Assembly (NCBI GenBank): GCA_900543395.1
Contig: UQQT01000015.1
Location: 1-49,947, forward strand
Source of the DNA: an uncultured Oscillospiraceae bacterium
Lineage (GTDB): Bacteria; Bacillota; Clostridia; Oscillospirales; Acutalibacteraceae
DNA length: 49,947 bases
Direction: 5' to 3'
Under the pieces are notes generated by a model. The model saw only the letters and a list, made by a program, of their open reading frames with translations, had not been told where the DNA came from and did not search any database. The position numbers and the translations under genes are program-made. Below are positions 7,869 to 17,003 of this stretch, one piece after another (within the stretch, counting starts at the first letter, position 1; each line of letters starts with the position of its first letter).

Positions 7869-10508
7869 ATGGAATGGACAGGACTTAACGAATTAAGAGA
7901 GAAGTATTTAAGCTTCTTTGAATCAAAGGGTCATTTGAGACTGCCGAGCTTCTCGCTCGTACCGCAGGGCGACAATAGCATTCTGCTCATAAACGCAGGC
8001 ATGACTCCTATGAAAAAATATTTTACAGGCGAAATTACTCCGCCGAGAAAGCGCGTCACGACTTGTCAGAAATGTATCCGTACGCCCGACATTGAAAACG
8101 TCGGCAAGACGGCAAGACACGGCACGTTTTTTGAAATGCTCGGAAACTTCTCGTTCGGCGATTATTTCAAACGCGAAGCTACGGCGTGGGCGTGGGAGTT
8201 CTTCACCGAGGTTCTCAAAATGCCCAAGGACAAGCTTTATATAAGCGTTTATCTTGACGACGATGAAGCGTACGATATATGGACTAAGGAAGTCGGCGTT
8301 GCTCCCGACCACATGGTTCGCTTCGGAAAGGAAGATAACTTCTGGGAACACGGCGCAGGTCCATGCGGTCCCTGTTCTGAGATTTATTTTGACCGCGGTC
8401 CCGACAAGGGCTGCGGAAAGCCCGGCTGCAAGGTAGGATGCGAGTGCGACAGATACGTCGAGGTATGGAATCTTGTTTTCACGCAGTTTGAAAACGACGG
8501 CAACGGCAGCTATACCCGCCTTGCCCATCCTAATATAGATACGGGCATGGGACTTGAAAGACTCGCATGCGTTATGCAGGGCGTTGACAATCTCTTTGAA
8601 GTCGACACGATTCAGAACATTATGAAGCACATAATGCGTATCGCTGGTATCAAATACCACGATGATCCCGAAAAGGATGTTTCGTTGAGAGTTATAACCG
8701 ACCACATCAGAAGCACGACGTTCATGATAGGCGACGGCGTTCTCCCCTCGAATGTCGGAAGAGGCTACGTTTTAAGAAGACTTTTAAGACGCGCGGCGCG
8801 ACACGGCAGACTGATAGGCATTGACAGACCGTTCCTTGCAGAGGTCTGCGAGACCGTTATTCACGAAAACGAAAACGCCTATCCCAATCTTAAAGAGAAA
8901 AAGGATTATATAATAAAAGTTATCTCAATGGAGGAAGAGAGCTTCTCGAAAACAATTGATTCCGGACTTAAAATGCTCTCTGACATGATAGCAGACTCCG
9001 ACTCAAAGGTTCTTTCGGGCGCAGACGCGTTCAAATTGCAGGACACCTACGGCTTCCCCATCGATCTTACTAAAGAGATACTTGCGGAAAACGGCATGAC
9101 CGTTGACGAGGACGCGTTTAAAAAGCTTGTCGCCGACGCAAAAGTCATGGCGCGAAACGCAAGAAAGGACGCGGGAGCAGACGCATGGAAAAATTCAGCC
9201 GCCTCGCTTAAAGATCTCGGAAGAACCGAATTTACAGGATACGAAACGCTTACGCAGGAGGGCAAAATTCTCGCTCTGGTCGTTGACGGAGAGAGAAAGG
9301 ATTTCATCGAAAACGGCGCGGACGCAATGCTCGTCCTTGATAAGACCTCATTCTACGCGGAAAGCGGAGGACAGGTCGGAGATTCCGGCGTTATCACTGT
9401 GGGCGACAGCGTATTTACCGTTAACAATACGACAAAAACTCCCGACGGAGTGTTCGTTCATTTCGGAACGCTCACCTCGGGCGAGGATATAAAGCTCGGC
9501 GACACCGCGACGGCAAAGGTCGACGAGGAAAAGCGCAGAGCTATAATGAGAAACCACACCGCCGCGCATCTTCTTCAGGCGGCTTTGAGAAAAGAACTCG
9601 GAACGCACGTCGAGCAGGCGGGACAGCTTGTAAATTCCGATTACGTAAGATTCGACTTCACACATTTCTCCGCTCTCACCGGCGATGAGCTTAAAAAAGT
9701 CGAGGATGACGTAAACGACGTTATTCTCTCGGCTTTAAAAGTAACGACCGCCGAAATGTCTATTGAAGAAGCCAAGAAAATAGGCGCGATGGCTCTGTTC
9801 GGAGAAAAATACGGCAATATCGTAAGAGTCGTAAAGGCAGGCGATTTCTCAACCGAGCTCTGCGGAGGTACGCACGTATCCGACACCGGCGCAATCGGAC
9901 TTTTCCGTATTGTTTCCGAATCCTCTGTAGCCTCGGGCGTAAGGCGTATCGAGGCCGTGACCGGTAAAAACGTTATTAAATTAATAAGAGAAAAAGAGGA
10001 GCTTATCGCTTCCGCTTCGTCTGCATTAAAGCTCGGCAACACCTCCGCACTTGCCGAAAGAGCCGTATCCGTCGCGGCGGAGATTAAAGAAAAAGACAGA
10101 GAAATCGAAAAATTAAAAGCCGAAATAGCGGCGGGCAAGACGGGCGATCTTCTCTCTAAAGCCGTTGATGTAAACGGCGTCAAGGTAGCATGCGTCGACC
10201 TCGGCGAGAGCGAAGCGGGCGAGGTTCGTTCTGTCATGGATCAGGCGAAAACGCTCGGCGACGACGTTGTCGTTATCGCGGCAGCCGTCAACAAAGAAAA
10301 AGGCACCGTTTCGTTCGGATGCACGTGCGGTAAGTCCGCCGTTAAGTTGGGCGCGCACGCAGGAAATATCGTCAGAGAAACAGCGAAAATCGCCGGCGGT
10401 AACGGCGGAGGCAAACCCGACAGCGCAATGGCGGGAGGCAAGGATATAACAAAAGTATCCGAAGCTCTTTCAAAAGCAGCCGAAATTGTCGGTATGTTTG
10501 TAAAATAA
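7869..10508 (+). CDS. alaS: Alanyl-tRNA synthetase
   Basis: 879 residues, the usual length for AlaRS. The class II catalytic core opens with ELREKYLSFFESKGH and contains GRGYVLRRLLRRAARHGR. The editing domain has the zinc-binding HTAAHLLQAAL and CGGTHVSDTG motifs, and the C-terminal C-Ala region follows (GGNGGGKPDSAMAGGKD). It charges tRNA-Ala and hydrolyses misacylated Ser- or Gly-tRNA. The frame is open 32 codons further up, but that stretch is the T-box; ATG 7869 has CCGGAGG eight bases ahead and starts with the family's MEWTGLNELR. It is controlled by the T-box leader in front of it. Confidence 0.98.
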   Translation: MEWTGLNELREKYLSFFESKGHLRLPSFSLVPQGDNSILLINAGMTPMKKYFTGEITPPRKRVTTCQKCIRTPDIENVGKTARHGTFFEMLGNFSFGDYFKREATAWAWEFFTEVLKMPKDKLYISVYLDDDEAYDIWTKEVGVAPDHMVRFGKEDNFWEHGAGPCGPCSEIYFDRGPDKGCGKPGCKVGCECDRYVEVWNLVFTQFENDGNGSYTRLAHPNIDTGMGLERLACVMQGVDNLFEVDTIQNIMKHIMRIAGIKYHDDPEKDVSLRVITDHIRSTTFMIGDGVLPSNVGRGYVLRRLLRRAARHGRLIGIDRPFLAEVCETVIHENENAYPNLKEKKDYIIKVISMEEESFSKTIDSGLKMLSDMIADSDSKVLSGADAFKLQDTYGFPIDLTKEILAENGMTVDEDAFKKLVADAKVMARNARKDAGADAWKNSAASLKDLGRTEFTGYETLTQEGKILALVVDGERKDFIENGADAMLVLDKTSFYAESGGQVGDSGVITVGDSVFTVNNTTKTPDGVFVHFGTLTSGEDIKLGDTATAKVDEEKRRAIMRNHTAAHLLQAALRKELGTHVEQAGQLVNSDYVRFDFTHFSALTGDELKKVEDDVNDVILSALKVTTAEMSIEEAKKIGAMALFGEKYGNIVRVVKAGDFSTELCGGTHVSDTGAIGLFRIVSESSVASGVRRIEAVTGKNVIKLIREKEELIASASSALKLGNTSALAERAVSVAAEIKEKDREIEKLKAEIAAGKTGDLLSKAVDVNGVKVACVDLGESEAGEVRSVMDQAKTLGDDVVVIAAAVNKEKGTVSFGCTCGKSAVKLGAHAGNIVRETAKIAGGNGGGKPDSAMAGGKDITKVSEALSKAAEIVGMFVK

Positions 10509-10524
10509 ATAAATAAATAAATAA
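10506..10524 (+). repeat. Short tandem repeat (TAAA)4 at the alaS stop codon
   Basis: The alaS stop codon is the first unit of four TAAA repeats plus a partial unit. It lies outside coding sequence, so slippage would not change a protein; it mainly adds further stop codons in other frames. Confidence 0.7.
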
Positions 10525-10560
10525 TATTTTATTATAAAACATATAAAGGAGATGTAAAAA

Positions 10561-10902
10561 ATGGACAACTGCATTTTCTGTAAAATAGTCAAAGGAGAAA
10601 TTCCCTCGACAAAGGTTTACGAGGACGATACAGTTCTTGCGTTCAGAGACTTAGAGCCTCAGGCTCCCCAGCACATTCTGATTATCCCCAAGGAACATAT
10701 CGCCTCAGCCGCCGAAATCACGGACAAAAACAGCGCGGTTGTGGCACATATATTTGAGACCGCCGCAAAGATTGCCCATGATCTCGGATTTGCCGACGGC
10801 TTCAGAGTCGTAAACAACTGCGGAGACAGTGCGGGACAGAGCGTAAAGCATCTGCATTTCCACGTCCTCGCGGGCAGAGACTTTACCTGGCCTCCGGGCT
10901 GA
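10561..10902 (+). CDS. HIT-family nucleotide hydrolase (HinT-like)
   Basis: 113 residues with the N-terminal zinc-type pair CIFCKIVKGEIPS and the histidine triad HLHFHVL at 97-103 near the C-terminus. HinT-type enzymes hydrolyse phosphoramidates of AMP such as lysyl-AMP in the cytoplasm. The length is normal. The start has AAAGGAGATG before ATG. It lies 52 bases after alaS; HinT acts on aminoacyl-adenylates made by tRNA synthetases, so the pairing is functionally sensible, though this is inference. Confidence 0.95.
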   Translation: MDNCIFCKIVKGEIPSTKVYEDDTVLAFRDLEPQAPQHILIIPKEHIASAAEITDKNSAVVAHIFETAAKIAHDLGFADGFRVVNNCGDSAGQSVKHLHFHVLAGRDFTWPPG

Positions 10903-10937
10903 TAAACAAATTACAATACAAATAGGAGGGACAGACT

Positions 10938-13082
10938 ATGATAAGACCGTTTTTCGTATTCGGGCTTACGGAGTTTCTGTCCCTTCTTTTGTTCAGATTC
11001 GCAGGTATTAAAACAGCCGTCATATCCGGCGCAGTCTCTCTCACGGCGTATATATTCTTAATACTGTATAAACGAAATTTCAAAATAAAGATTTATCTTA
11101 AAAGCATATCTGCGTTCATTCTGATTTCTGCAATATTATTTTCCGGGGAATATTACTGCGTTCAAAAACCTGCGCAAACGCTTGCCGACGAGTCGACTCA
11201 CTCGCTGTCCGGCGAAATATTCGACGATACGAAAGAGTCGTACGGAAAATATTATTATTACATAAAACTCAGCGAATTCGACGGGGAAAAGACAAATGTC
11301 AGAATCCGCTTTTCATCCTCAGATTATTATAAACTCGAAATCGGCAGTAAAATTAAAATTGATAATGCGACGGTCTATAAACTCGGCAGGTATACGGACG
11401 GCGTTTATATAGGCGCATATTCTTCATCCGATATGACGGTCTCCGACGGAAAAACAAACATAACTTATTCTTTTATATCAAATGTCCGAAGTTACATAAC
11501 AAACACGCTGTTTAATAACATGCCGACCGACACCGCGTCGCTGTGTACTGCTCTGCTTACGGGCAATACGCAAAGACTTCCGCAAAGCTTCACCACATAT
11601 TTCAGATATTCGGGAGTCAGCCATCTTTTCGCGGTTTCGGGTCTGCATCTCACAATCTGGACGTCGATTCTGTTCTTCATTCTTAACAGAATTTTCAAAG
11701 GGAAACGACGGCTTAAAGCCGTAATTTCCGCGCTGTTTATAGTATTCTTCATGTTCCTTACGGGCTTTACCCGTTCTGTGATGAGAGCGGGCGTTATGCT
11801 TCTTCTTTTCAACGCGGGAGCTTTCTTCAAAAAGAAAACGGACAGTATAAATTCTCTTTTCTTTGCGCTGACCGCAATTTTAAGTTACGATACGAATTTA
11901 TGTACGGACGTTTCGCTTCTGATGTCATTCTTTTCGTGTCTCGGTCTTATAACTTTCGCGCCGAAGCTTAATAATCTGCTCGGCGTGTACATCGGGAAAA
12001 TAAAATTCAAACCAGTAAAAATTATTCTTAACTTCATAAATTCGAGCGTATGCGTTTCACTCTCGGCTACGCTTTTTACTCTTATAATATCGTCAATATT
12101 CTTCGGTACATTCTCCGCGATAAGCCCGGTTACCAATCTTGTCGCAGTTCCGCTCGGCGAGGGTGTAATGCTGTGCTCCGCATTCGGAATAATCTTATCC
12201 GCCATCGGAGCGCAGAGCGTAGTGTTTATACTTGCCTATATACTGTCCCGCGCGCTGTTGTTCGTTACGGACAAACTCTCAATGATATCGGAATGTTCCG
12301 TCAACATGACAAACAATGTATTCCTTTACTTTGCGGCGGCGGTGTTCGTATGCTTTCTTGTCATACTGTTTATTAAATCGAACAACGAAAAGACAGTTCG
12401 CAATGCGGGAATTATCGCTTTGACTCTGATTTTTATATGCGGGGTATCCTCGCAGTTTACAGCGCTCAACGACAACAGCGTAACGGTTTCGTCAACGGGC
12501 GAATGTATGTCCGCTGTGTTTAAATTTAAGGGCGGAAACGCGGTATGCGTATCGTCAGAAGATTCGAAAACTTCGGATTACTCACCCATAAGTTCGATTC
12601 TCGGCAAACGCGGAACAGACGTGCTGATTCTCGACAATGAATCGGATTCGGCTTCTTCGTATTTAAGCACCGCTGTTTCGCAAATCTCTGCGAGGATAAG
12701 CGTTATATCGCCGTCGGTTACAGACCCGTCGCTGTTGAGAAATACCGAAGAAGTAAACAAAAGCGATAACTGTCTTATCAAAATCGGCGGCAATACAAAT
12801 ATTAAATACGTAAAGGACACGTCGGATTCGTATGTACATTTTACGTCCGAAACGTATTCGTGCATTATGCTTCTTGACTCCGATTCGGTTTCATCCTGTC
12901 CGAAGAGCGCGGACATTCTGATAGTCAGAGGGCATATTCCCGATTATATTGACGTTTCTCAATTTCGGTGTATAATAGTAGTATCCCCTGCCGACAAAAC
13001 GCTCGCGGGACAAAAGAAAAAGAACGTTTACTATACAGAGCACAACGACACCGTAACAGTCAGAAACGGAGAGATAAAATGA
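10938..13082 (+). CDS. comEC: ComEC/Rec2-type DNA uptake channel protein
   Basis: 714 residues. An N-terminal membrane segment and a soluble OB-like region (about 80-180) precede the Competence domain, recognised by HLFAVSGLHLTIWTSILFFI and TGFTRSVMRAGVMLL, with many hydrophobic helices to about 490. ComEC passes single-stranded DNA across the membrane in transformable bacteria. The C-terminal 200 residues sit where a metallo-beta-lactamase domain is common, but no HxHxDH motif is present, so this part is degenerate. AGGAGGG eleven bases before ATG supports the start. It overlaps holA by 4 bases, and comEC-holA adjacency is common in Firmicutes. No other competence genes are in view. Confidence 0.88.
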   Translation: MIRPFFVFGLTEFLSLLLFRFAGIKTAVISGAVSLTAYIFLILYKRNFKIKIYLKSISAFILISAILFSGEYYCVQKPAQTLADESTHSLSGEIFDDTKESYGKYYYYIKLSEFDGEKTNVRIRFSSSDYYKLEIGSKIKIDNATVYKLGRYTDGVYIGAYSSSDMTVSDGKTNITYSFISNVRSYITNTLFNNMPTDTASLCTALLTGNTQRLPQSFTTYFRYSGVSHLFAVSGLHLTIWTSILFFILNRIFKGKRRLKAVISALFIVFFMFLTGFTRSVMRAGVMLLLFNAGAFFKKKTDSINSLFFALTAILSYDTNLCTDVSLLMSFFSCLGLITFAPKLNNLLGVYIGKIKFKPVKIILNFINSSVCVSLSATLFTLIISSIFFGTFSAISPVTNLVAVPLGEGVMLCSAFGIILSAIGAQSVVFILAYILSRALLFVTDKLSMISECSVNMTNNVFLYFAAAVFVCFLVILFIKSNNEKTVRNAGIIALTLIFICGVSSQFTALNDNSVTVSSTGECMSAVFKFKGGNAVCVSSEDSKTSDYSPISSILGKRGTDVLILDNESDSASSYLSTAVSQISARISVISPSVTDPSLLRNTEEVNKSDNCLIKIGGNTNIKYVKDTSDSYVHFTSETYSCIMLLDSDSVSSCPKSADILIVRGHIPDYIDVSQFRCIIVVSPADKTLAGQKKKNVYYTEHNDTVTVRNGEIK

Positions 13083-14119
13083 TATTAACCGGCGAGGACG
13101 CGCTGAAAAAACACATAAAACAGAATACGCCCGCGCGCCTTTATTTTATCTACGGCGACGAGGATTATTTAAAATCGAATTATTCTCTTCTTTTAGCCTC
13201 GAAGATTACGGACACGTCCGGTTCGGGATTCAATTTTTATCAATTCAATTCCGAAATGACGTTCGATATGTTTTACGAGGCGTGCGAAAGTCTGCCCATG
13301 ATGGCGGACAGAATATGCGTATTCGTAAAGGATTTGCCGTTAAATAAGCTGACGGACGCGGAGATTAAAGATTACGAAAAGCTCTTATCAAATCTGCCGG
13401 AGACTACCACCGTTATTTTTTCAATGGTAACCGTCCCGGTCGACAAAAACACCGTAAAATGGAAAAATATAATCGACATGTTTTCGAAATACGGCGTATG
13501 CGCCGAGCTTTCCAAACGAAACATGCAGTCCATGATAAAAATGCTCGTTTCGCGCGCGGAACAGGCGGGATGTTCGATTTCTTCCCAGAACGCACAGTAT
13601 TTAATAAACGCGGCAGGAGACGATTTAAACAGGCTTTTGGGCGAATTTGACAAGCTGTGCGCCTACGCTTCAAAACGCGAAATAACGGCAGACATGATAG
13701 ACAAGGTCGCCGTCAGGAGCGTTGAAGCGTCCGTATTTAATATTGCAAAGGCGATTAATTCATCCGACGGGGACAAAGCGTACAAGCTGCTTAGCGAATT
13801 ATTAAAACAAAAAACCGAGCCTACGCTTATAGTCGGCGTTTTGGCGGGCGAATACGCAGATTTATACAGGATGAAAATGTCCGACAAATACGGCGGCTCG
13901 CTCAGAGAAATATCGACAGAATTCTCGTATAAAAACAAAGAATTCAGATTAAAAAACGCATCGAGACTTTGTAAAAACTATTCCGAAAAACGAATAAAAA
14001 AAATCATGGAGACAATAGCCGATACGGATATTAAAATTAAAACATCCGGCGCCGACAAAACCATGATTTTAGAGGAGCTTATCGCAAAACTGCTGCTGCT
14101 CACGGGGAAAACAGGATGA
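13079..14119 (+). CDS. holA: DNA polymerase III delta subunit
   Basis: 346 residues. The N-terminal ATPase-like domain starts with LYFIYGDEDYLKSNYSLLL, the usual clamp-loader delta opening, followed by a small helical lid and the C-terminal collar domain (EPTLIVGVLAGEYADLYRMK). Delta opens the sliding clamp during loading on DNA. The frame is open upstream to 12968 inside comEC, but the ATG at 13079 begins where family members begin, has GGAG eight bases ahead, and overlaps the comEC stop as ATGA, indicating translational coupling. Confidence 0.93.
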   Translation: MILTGEDALKKHIKQNTPARLYFIYGDEDYLKSNYSLLLASKITDTSGSGFNFYQFNSEMTFDMFYEACESLPMMADRICVFVKDLPLNKLTDAEIKDYEKLLSNLPETTTVIFSMVTVPVDKNTVKWKNIIDMFSKYGVCAELSKRNMQSMIKMLVSRAEQAGCSISSQNAQYLINAAGDDLNRLLGEFDKLCAYASKREITADMIDKVAVRSVEASVFNIAKAINSSDGDKAYKLLSELLKQKTEPTLIVGVLAGEYADLYRMKMSDKYGGSLREISTEFSYKNKEFRLKNASRLCKNYSEKRIKKIMETIADTDIKIKTSGADKTMILEELIAKLLLLTGKTG

Positions 14120-14730
14120 TAAAAACCGACAGAGCCGTTATAGTAGAAGGACGTTACGATAAAATAAAATTAACAAACATTCTCGACGCACAGATAATCG
14201 AAACCGGCGGATTCTCAATATTCAACGACGGCGAAAAACGCGCGTTTATAAAACGTCTCGCCGAGACAAAAGGCATTATTATAATAACCGACTCGGACGC
14301 GGCGGGATTTAAAATAAGAAATTATATTAAGAATTTTTCAAAAAACGGTGATATAATAAACGTATACATTCCCGATATTCTCGGCAAGGAAAAACGTAAG
14401 AATACGTATTCAAAAGAGCGAAAACTGGGCGTAGAGGGCATGGATGACTCCGTACTGCTCGAAGCGTTTAAAAAGGCGGGCATAACTGCGGACAGTTCGG
14501 CTCCGGACGAAAACAGACGTTTGATTACAAAAACCGATCTGTACCTCGACGGATTCAACGGGACGGACAATTCGGGTGAAAAAAGACGGAAACTCTTAAC
14601 TCTCCTCTCGCTTCCGAAACGGCTATCCTCCTCGGCTATGCTCGATGCTCTCAACTCGTTTTATACATTCGAACAATATAAACAGGCAGTAACCGCTGTC
14701 GAAAAGGGTGATGATTTTAATGAAATTTAA
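14116..14730 (+). CDS. Toprim-domain protein related to ribonuclease M5 (DUF4093)
   Basis: 204 residues. The Toprim domain shows the glutamate motif AVIVEGRYDKIKL near residue 8 and the acidic motif IIITDSDAAGFKIR near 56, matching the catalytic E and DxD of Bacillus RNase M5 (RnmV), which matures 5S rRNA. KLGVEGMDD near 105 corresponds to the GVEH stretch of RnmV, and the rest corresponds to the C-terminal DUF4093 domain. Its start overlaps the holA stop by 4 bases. RnmV genes are usually near ksgA rather than holA, so it could be a paralogue with another RNA or DNA target; the fold is clear and the precise substrate is not. Confidence 0.78.
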   Translation: MIKTDRAVIVEGRYDKIKLTNILDAQIIETGGFSIFNDGEKRAFIKRLAETKGIIIITDSDAAGFKIRNYIKNFSKNGDIINVYIPDILGKEKRKNTYSKERKLGVEGMDDSVLLEAFKKAGITADSSAPDENRRLITKTDLYLDGFNGTDNSGEKRRKLLTLLSLPKRLSSSAMLDALNSFYTFEQYKQAVTAVEKGDDFNEI

Positions 14731-15262
14731 CAAAAAACCGGCATTCGTTTTTTCCGTAATACTTTTATGTATTGCACTATGTGCGACGGCGACGGCGGCG
14801 ATAACGCGCCTTGCGTCAAAATCGCAGGGCAAAACGCAGAGCTATATCGTCAACCGCGTGAATATAACGTTTGAAAATACGGAATTTACGTTCGACAACG
14901 TTTCCGCGGGCGACACGCTCACATGCAAGGCGCACGTTTCGATAGAAAAAACGGAACCCGATTTTTACGGCGTACTGAATTCGATAACGATTTCCGGCGC
15001 GCCGTTTTCCTCGACGGTCTTCTCCGCAGGCAAAAACAACGGCGATTCTTCTGCTCCCGAAAACGCGGTTCTGCCCGTCTCCGACGGTAAAACCGTACCG
15101 CTCGAATGGGATATAGAATTCTCGTTCGTGTTCGACGGCGAAACAGCGGTCTATAATCTGAGCGCAGATATAGACTACACGACGGGCGTGTCAAAAAATA
15201 CCGCGCAGAGATACATTACAAGCGTACCGATAACCGTATATGTCCCCCTCGAAAAAGCATAA
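14720..15262 (+). CDS. Small exported protein of unknown function
   Basis: About 180 residues. The N-terminus has two lysines and a hydrophobic stretch (AFVFSVILLCIALCATATAA), a signal peptide or membrane anchor, followed by a beta-rich region with repeated alternating hydrophobic residues suggestive of an immunoglobulin-like sandwich (VNITFENTEFTFDNVSAGD). No catalytic motif is visible. ATG 14720 overlaps the end of the Toprim gene by 11 bases and has AAAGGG upstream; ATG 14711 or GTG 14708 are alternatives with poorer spacing. It is the last gene of the alaS-holA run, closed by the terminator at 15288. Confidence 0.7.
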   Translation: MKFNKKPAFVFSVILLCIALCATATAAITRLASKSQGKTQSYIVNRVNITFENTEFTFDNVSAGDTLTCKAHVSIEKTEPDFYGVLNSITISGAPFSSTVFSAGKNNGDSSAPENAVLPVSDGKTVPLEWDIEFSFVFDGETAVYNLSADIDYTTGVSKNTAQRYITSVPITVYVPLEKA

Positions 15263-15287
15263 CGCATAAGAATTAATATAAAAAACC

Positions 15288-15335
15288 AACCGCCCGGAAA
15301 ACACTCAATTCTGTGTTGCCTCGGGCGGTTTATTT
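15288..15335 (+). terminator. Terminator closing the alaS-to-holA gene run
   Basis: Stem AACCGCCCG (15288-15296) and CGGGCGGTT (15322-15330), with an inner AACAC/GTGTT pairing, followed by TATTTG. It stands 25 bases after the small exported protein. Confidence 0.8.
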
Positions 15336-15351
15336 GTACTTAAAAGTCCAA

Positions 15352-15388
15352 ATATGACCGTCCCGCATAAAACGCAAGACGGTCATAT
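15352..15388 (-). terminator. Terminator-like hairpin of the ABC transporter operon
   Basis: An 11-bp perfect stem ATATGACCGTC/GACGGTCATAT lies 20 bases past the permease stop. Read on the minus strand it is followed by a short T-containing stretch (TTGGACTTTT), so the tail is weak. Confidence 0.55.
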
Positions 15389-15407
15389 ATTTACATATTT
15401 AACGGTA

Positions 15408-17003
15408 TTATAATTCTCTGAAAATCCGCGTACCCTTTTTCTTTATCCACGCATACATTAACGCCGAAAGTATGAAAAATATCAAAGCGAAAACCGCAAG
15501 ATACGCCCAGTCGGGAATAACTCCGTTCATTATCAAATTGCCGACGGCAATCAGAATTGCAAAAATCATACCGCCGAATACCGATATCATCGGAGGCAGT
15601 CCCTGTTTAATGGGCGAGATCTCATTTGTCCAGTTGAGATTCGGCATTTTTAGACCGAGAATAAGACCGAACTCGGAGAAAAACAGAATCGAAACGAGCA
15701 CGGTAATAAACGTCATAATCCATTCAAGCGCGTTCATTTCCGCTATGATACACGCACATACGGTACAGAACAGCGCCGGAATACCCGTCAGCACAGTCTG
15801 CACATACACCTTAGCCTTAAGAACGTCAAACGCGTCAACGGGCAGACTCTGATATATCCACAGCGACTTTCCCTCGAGCGAAACCGACGGCGCGGTTATA
15901 TCGTTCATGGCGCACATTACGCACACCGCGGCGCACAGCATAACCTTGGGCGACAGAAAACCGCCGAACTGATGTTCAAAAAACGAAAGTATACTGTCTC
16001 CTTTAATAAGGAAAGCGACGCCTGCGATTATTAAAACAAGACAGCCCATACCGCAGTTGAGCATATAATTCGCACTCGAAGTAAAACGCCTGAGCTCCTT
16101 GCAGAACAGCGCGGAATCAAGGCTCTTTTTCTTTTCGGACTTTTCCTTATGCTTAACCCTGCTCTGCTCGGAGGATAAAACAGCCGTTTTGACAAAGCTC
16201 TTTGATATAAGAAAAATCGTAAGCGCAATAACAGCCGTCAGAATGAGCGAGACAACGAGCATATAAAGAATATTGCCCGCGAAGGCTTCGCCCAAAGCGT
16301 AAGCCGAAAACGACATTGTCTTTATTTTATCGCTCAAAACCGCGGCATTGTTAATAAGATATGAAATAAAGCTCTGCGCCTTAAAGCATACAAAGTAATA
16401 CAATCCGAAAAACACCAGAGACGTCAAAACGGTAATATAGCTTTTTCTCTTTAATTTAACGCTGACTCTCGCGGCGACATAGCCGAGGGCGCACGACAGA
16501 ATCAGAATGACGGCGGAAATTTCCGCTATAAAAAGAATATTGCATATTACGGACAAAACGTCCGCCCTTGCTTTTATCCAATAGACGATAACGGCGGGAA
16601 CCGTTACGACCGAGGAATACATCAGTCCCATAAGATACACGCTCATAAGCCGGGAGGCTATGATATCCTTTACGGGAATGGGCATGCTCAAAAGCAGGTC
16701 ATTGTCCTTTGAAAGATACAGACCCGAAAACGTGTTGAATATACTTCCGAATGCACCCAACAGCACCGCAACCGCGCCGAAAAACAGAAAATACAGCCAG
16801 TCGGCACCGGCAGAAACGAGCGCACCGCACATAGATACAGCCAAAAAAGTGAATATTCCGCCGAGCATTCCCGCCATTAAAAAGACAAACAGAACAATAA
16901 ATCCTATCGTCGAAGTCTTTGAGCGTGCTTTATTCTTCTTTTCATCATAAAAATACATTCTGAATATTTCCATGACTTGCTTTTTTAAAAGAATTTTAAG
17001 CAT
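15408..17003 (-). CDS. ABC-2 type transporter permease
   Basis: 531 residues with about a dozen hydrophobic segments in two sets of six and a polar middle part rich in Lys and Glu (KHKEKSEKKKSLDSALFCKELRR near 300-320). This matches large permease subunits of ABC-2 exporters in Firmicutes. It works with the ATPase encoded just upstream, whose last codons it overlaps by 8 bases; the ATG at 17003 (MLKILLKKQ) is chosen over the open frame to 17048 for that reason. The exported substrate cannot be read from sequence. Confidence 0.85.
   Translation of the reverse strand: MLKILLKKQVMEIFRMYFYDEKKNKARSKTSTIGFIVLFVFLMAGMLGGIFTFLAVSMCGALVSAGADWLYFLFFGAVAVLLGAFGSIFNTFSGLYLSKDNDLLLSMPIPVKDIIASRLMSVYLMGLMYSSVVTVPAVIVYWIKARADVLSVICNILFIAEISAVILILSCALGYVAARVSVKLKRKSYITVLTSLVFFGLYYFVCFKAQSFISYLINNAAVLSDKIKTMSFSAYALGEAFAGNILYMLVVSLILTAVIALTIFLISKSFVKTAVLSSEQSRVKHKEKSEKKKSLDSALFCKELRRFTSSANYMLNCGMGCLVLIIAGVAFLIKGDSILSFFEHQFGGFLSPKVMLCAAVCVMCAMNDITAPSVSLEGKSLWIYQSLPVDAFDVLKAKVYVQTVLTGIPALFCTVCACIIAEMNALEWIMTFITVLVSILFFSEFGLILGLKMPNLNWTNEISPIKQGLPPMISVFGGMIFAILIAVGNLIMNGVIPDWAYLAVFALIFFILSALMYAWIKKKGTRIFREL

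Noticed and set aside
8254..8436. Small reading frames inside alaS and other large genes on both strands
   Set aside because: They are shadow frames of conserved genes, without ribosome sites or family-like sequence.
10506..10524. Tandem TAAA units as a phase-variation tract
   Set aside because: They lie after the alaS stop codon and not in a promoter spacer, so length changes should have no effect.
12968..13078. Longer holA start inside comEC
   Set aside because: The extension is basic and lacks similarity; the ATGA overlap at 13079 fits the family start.
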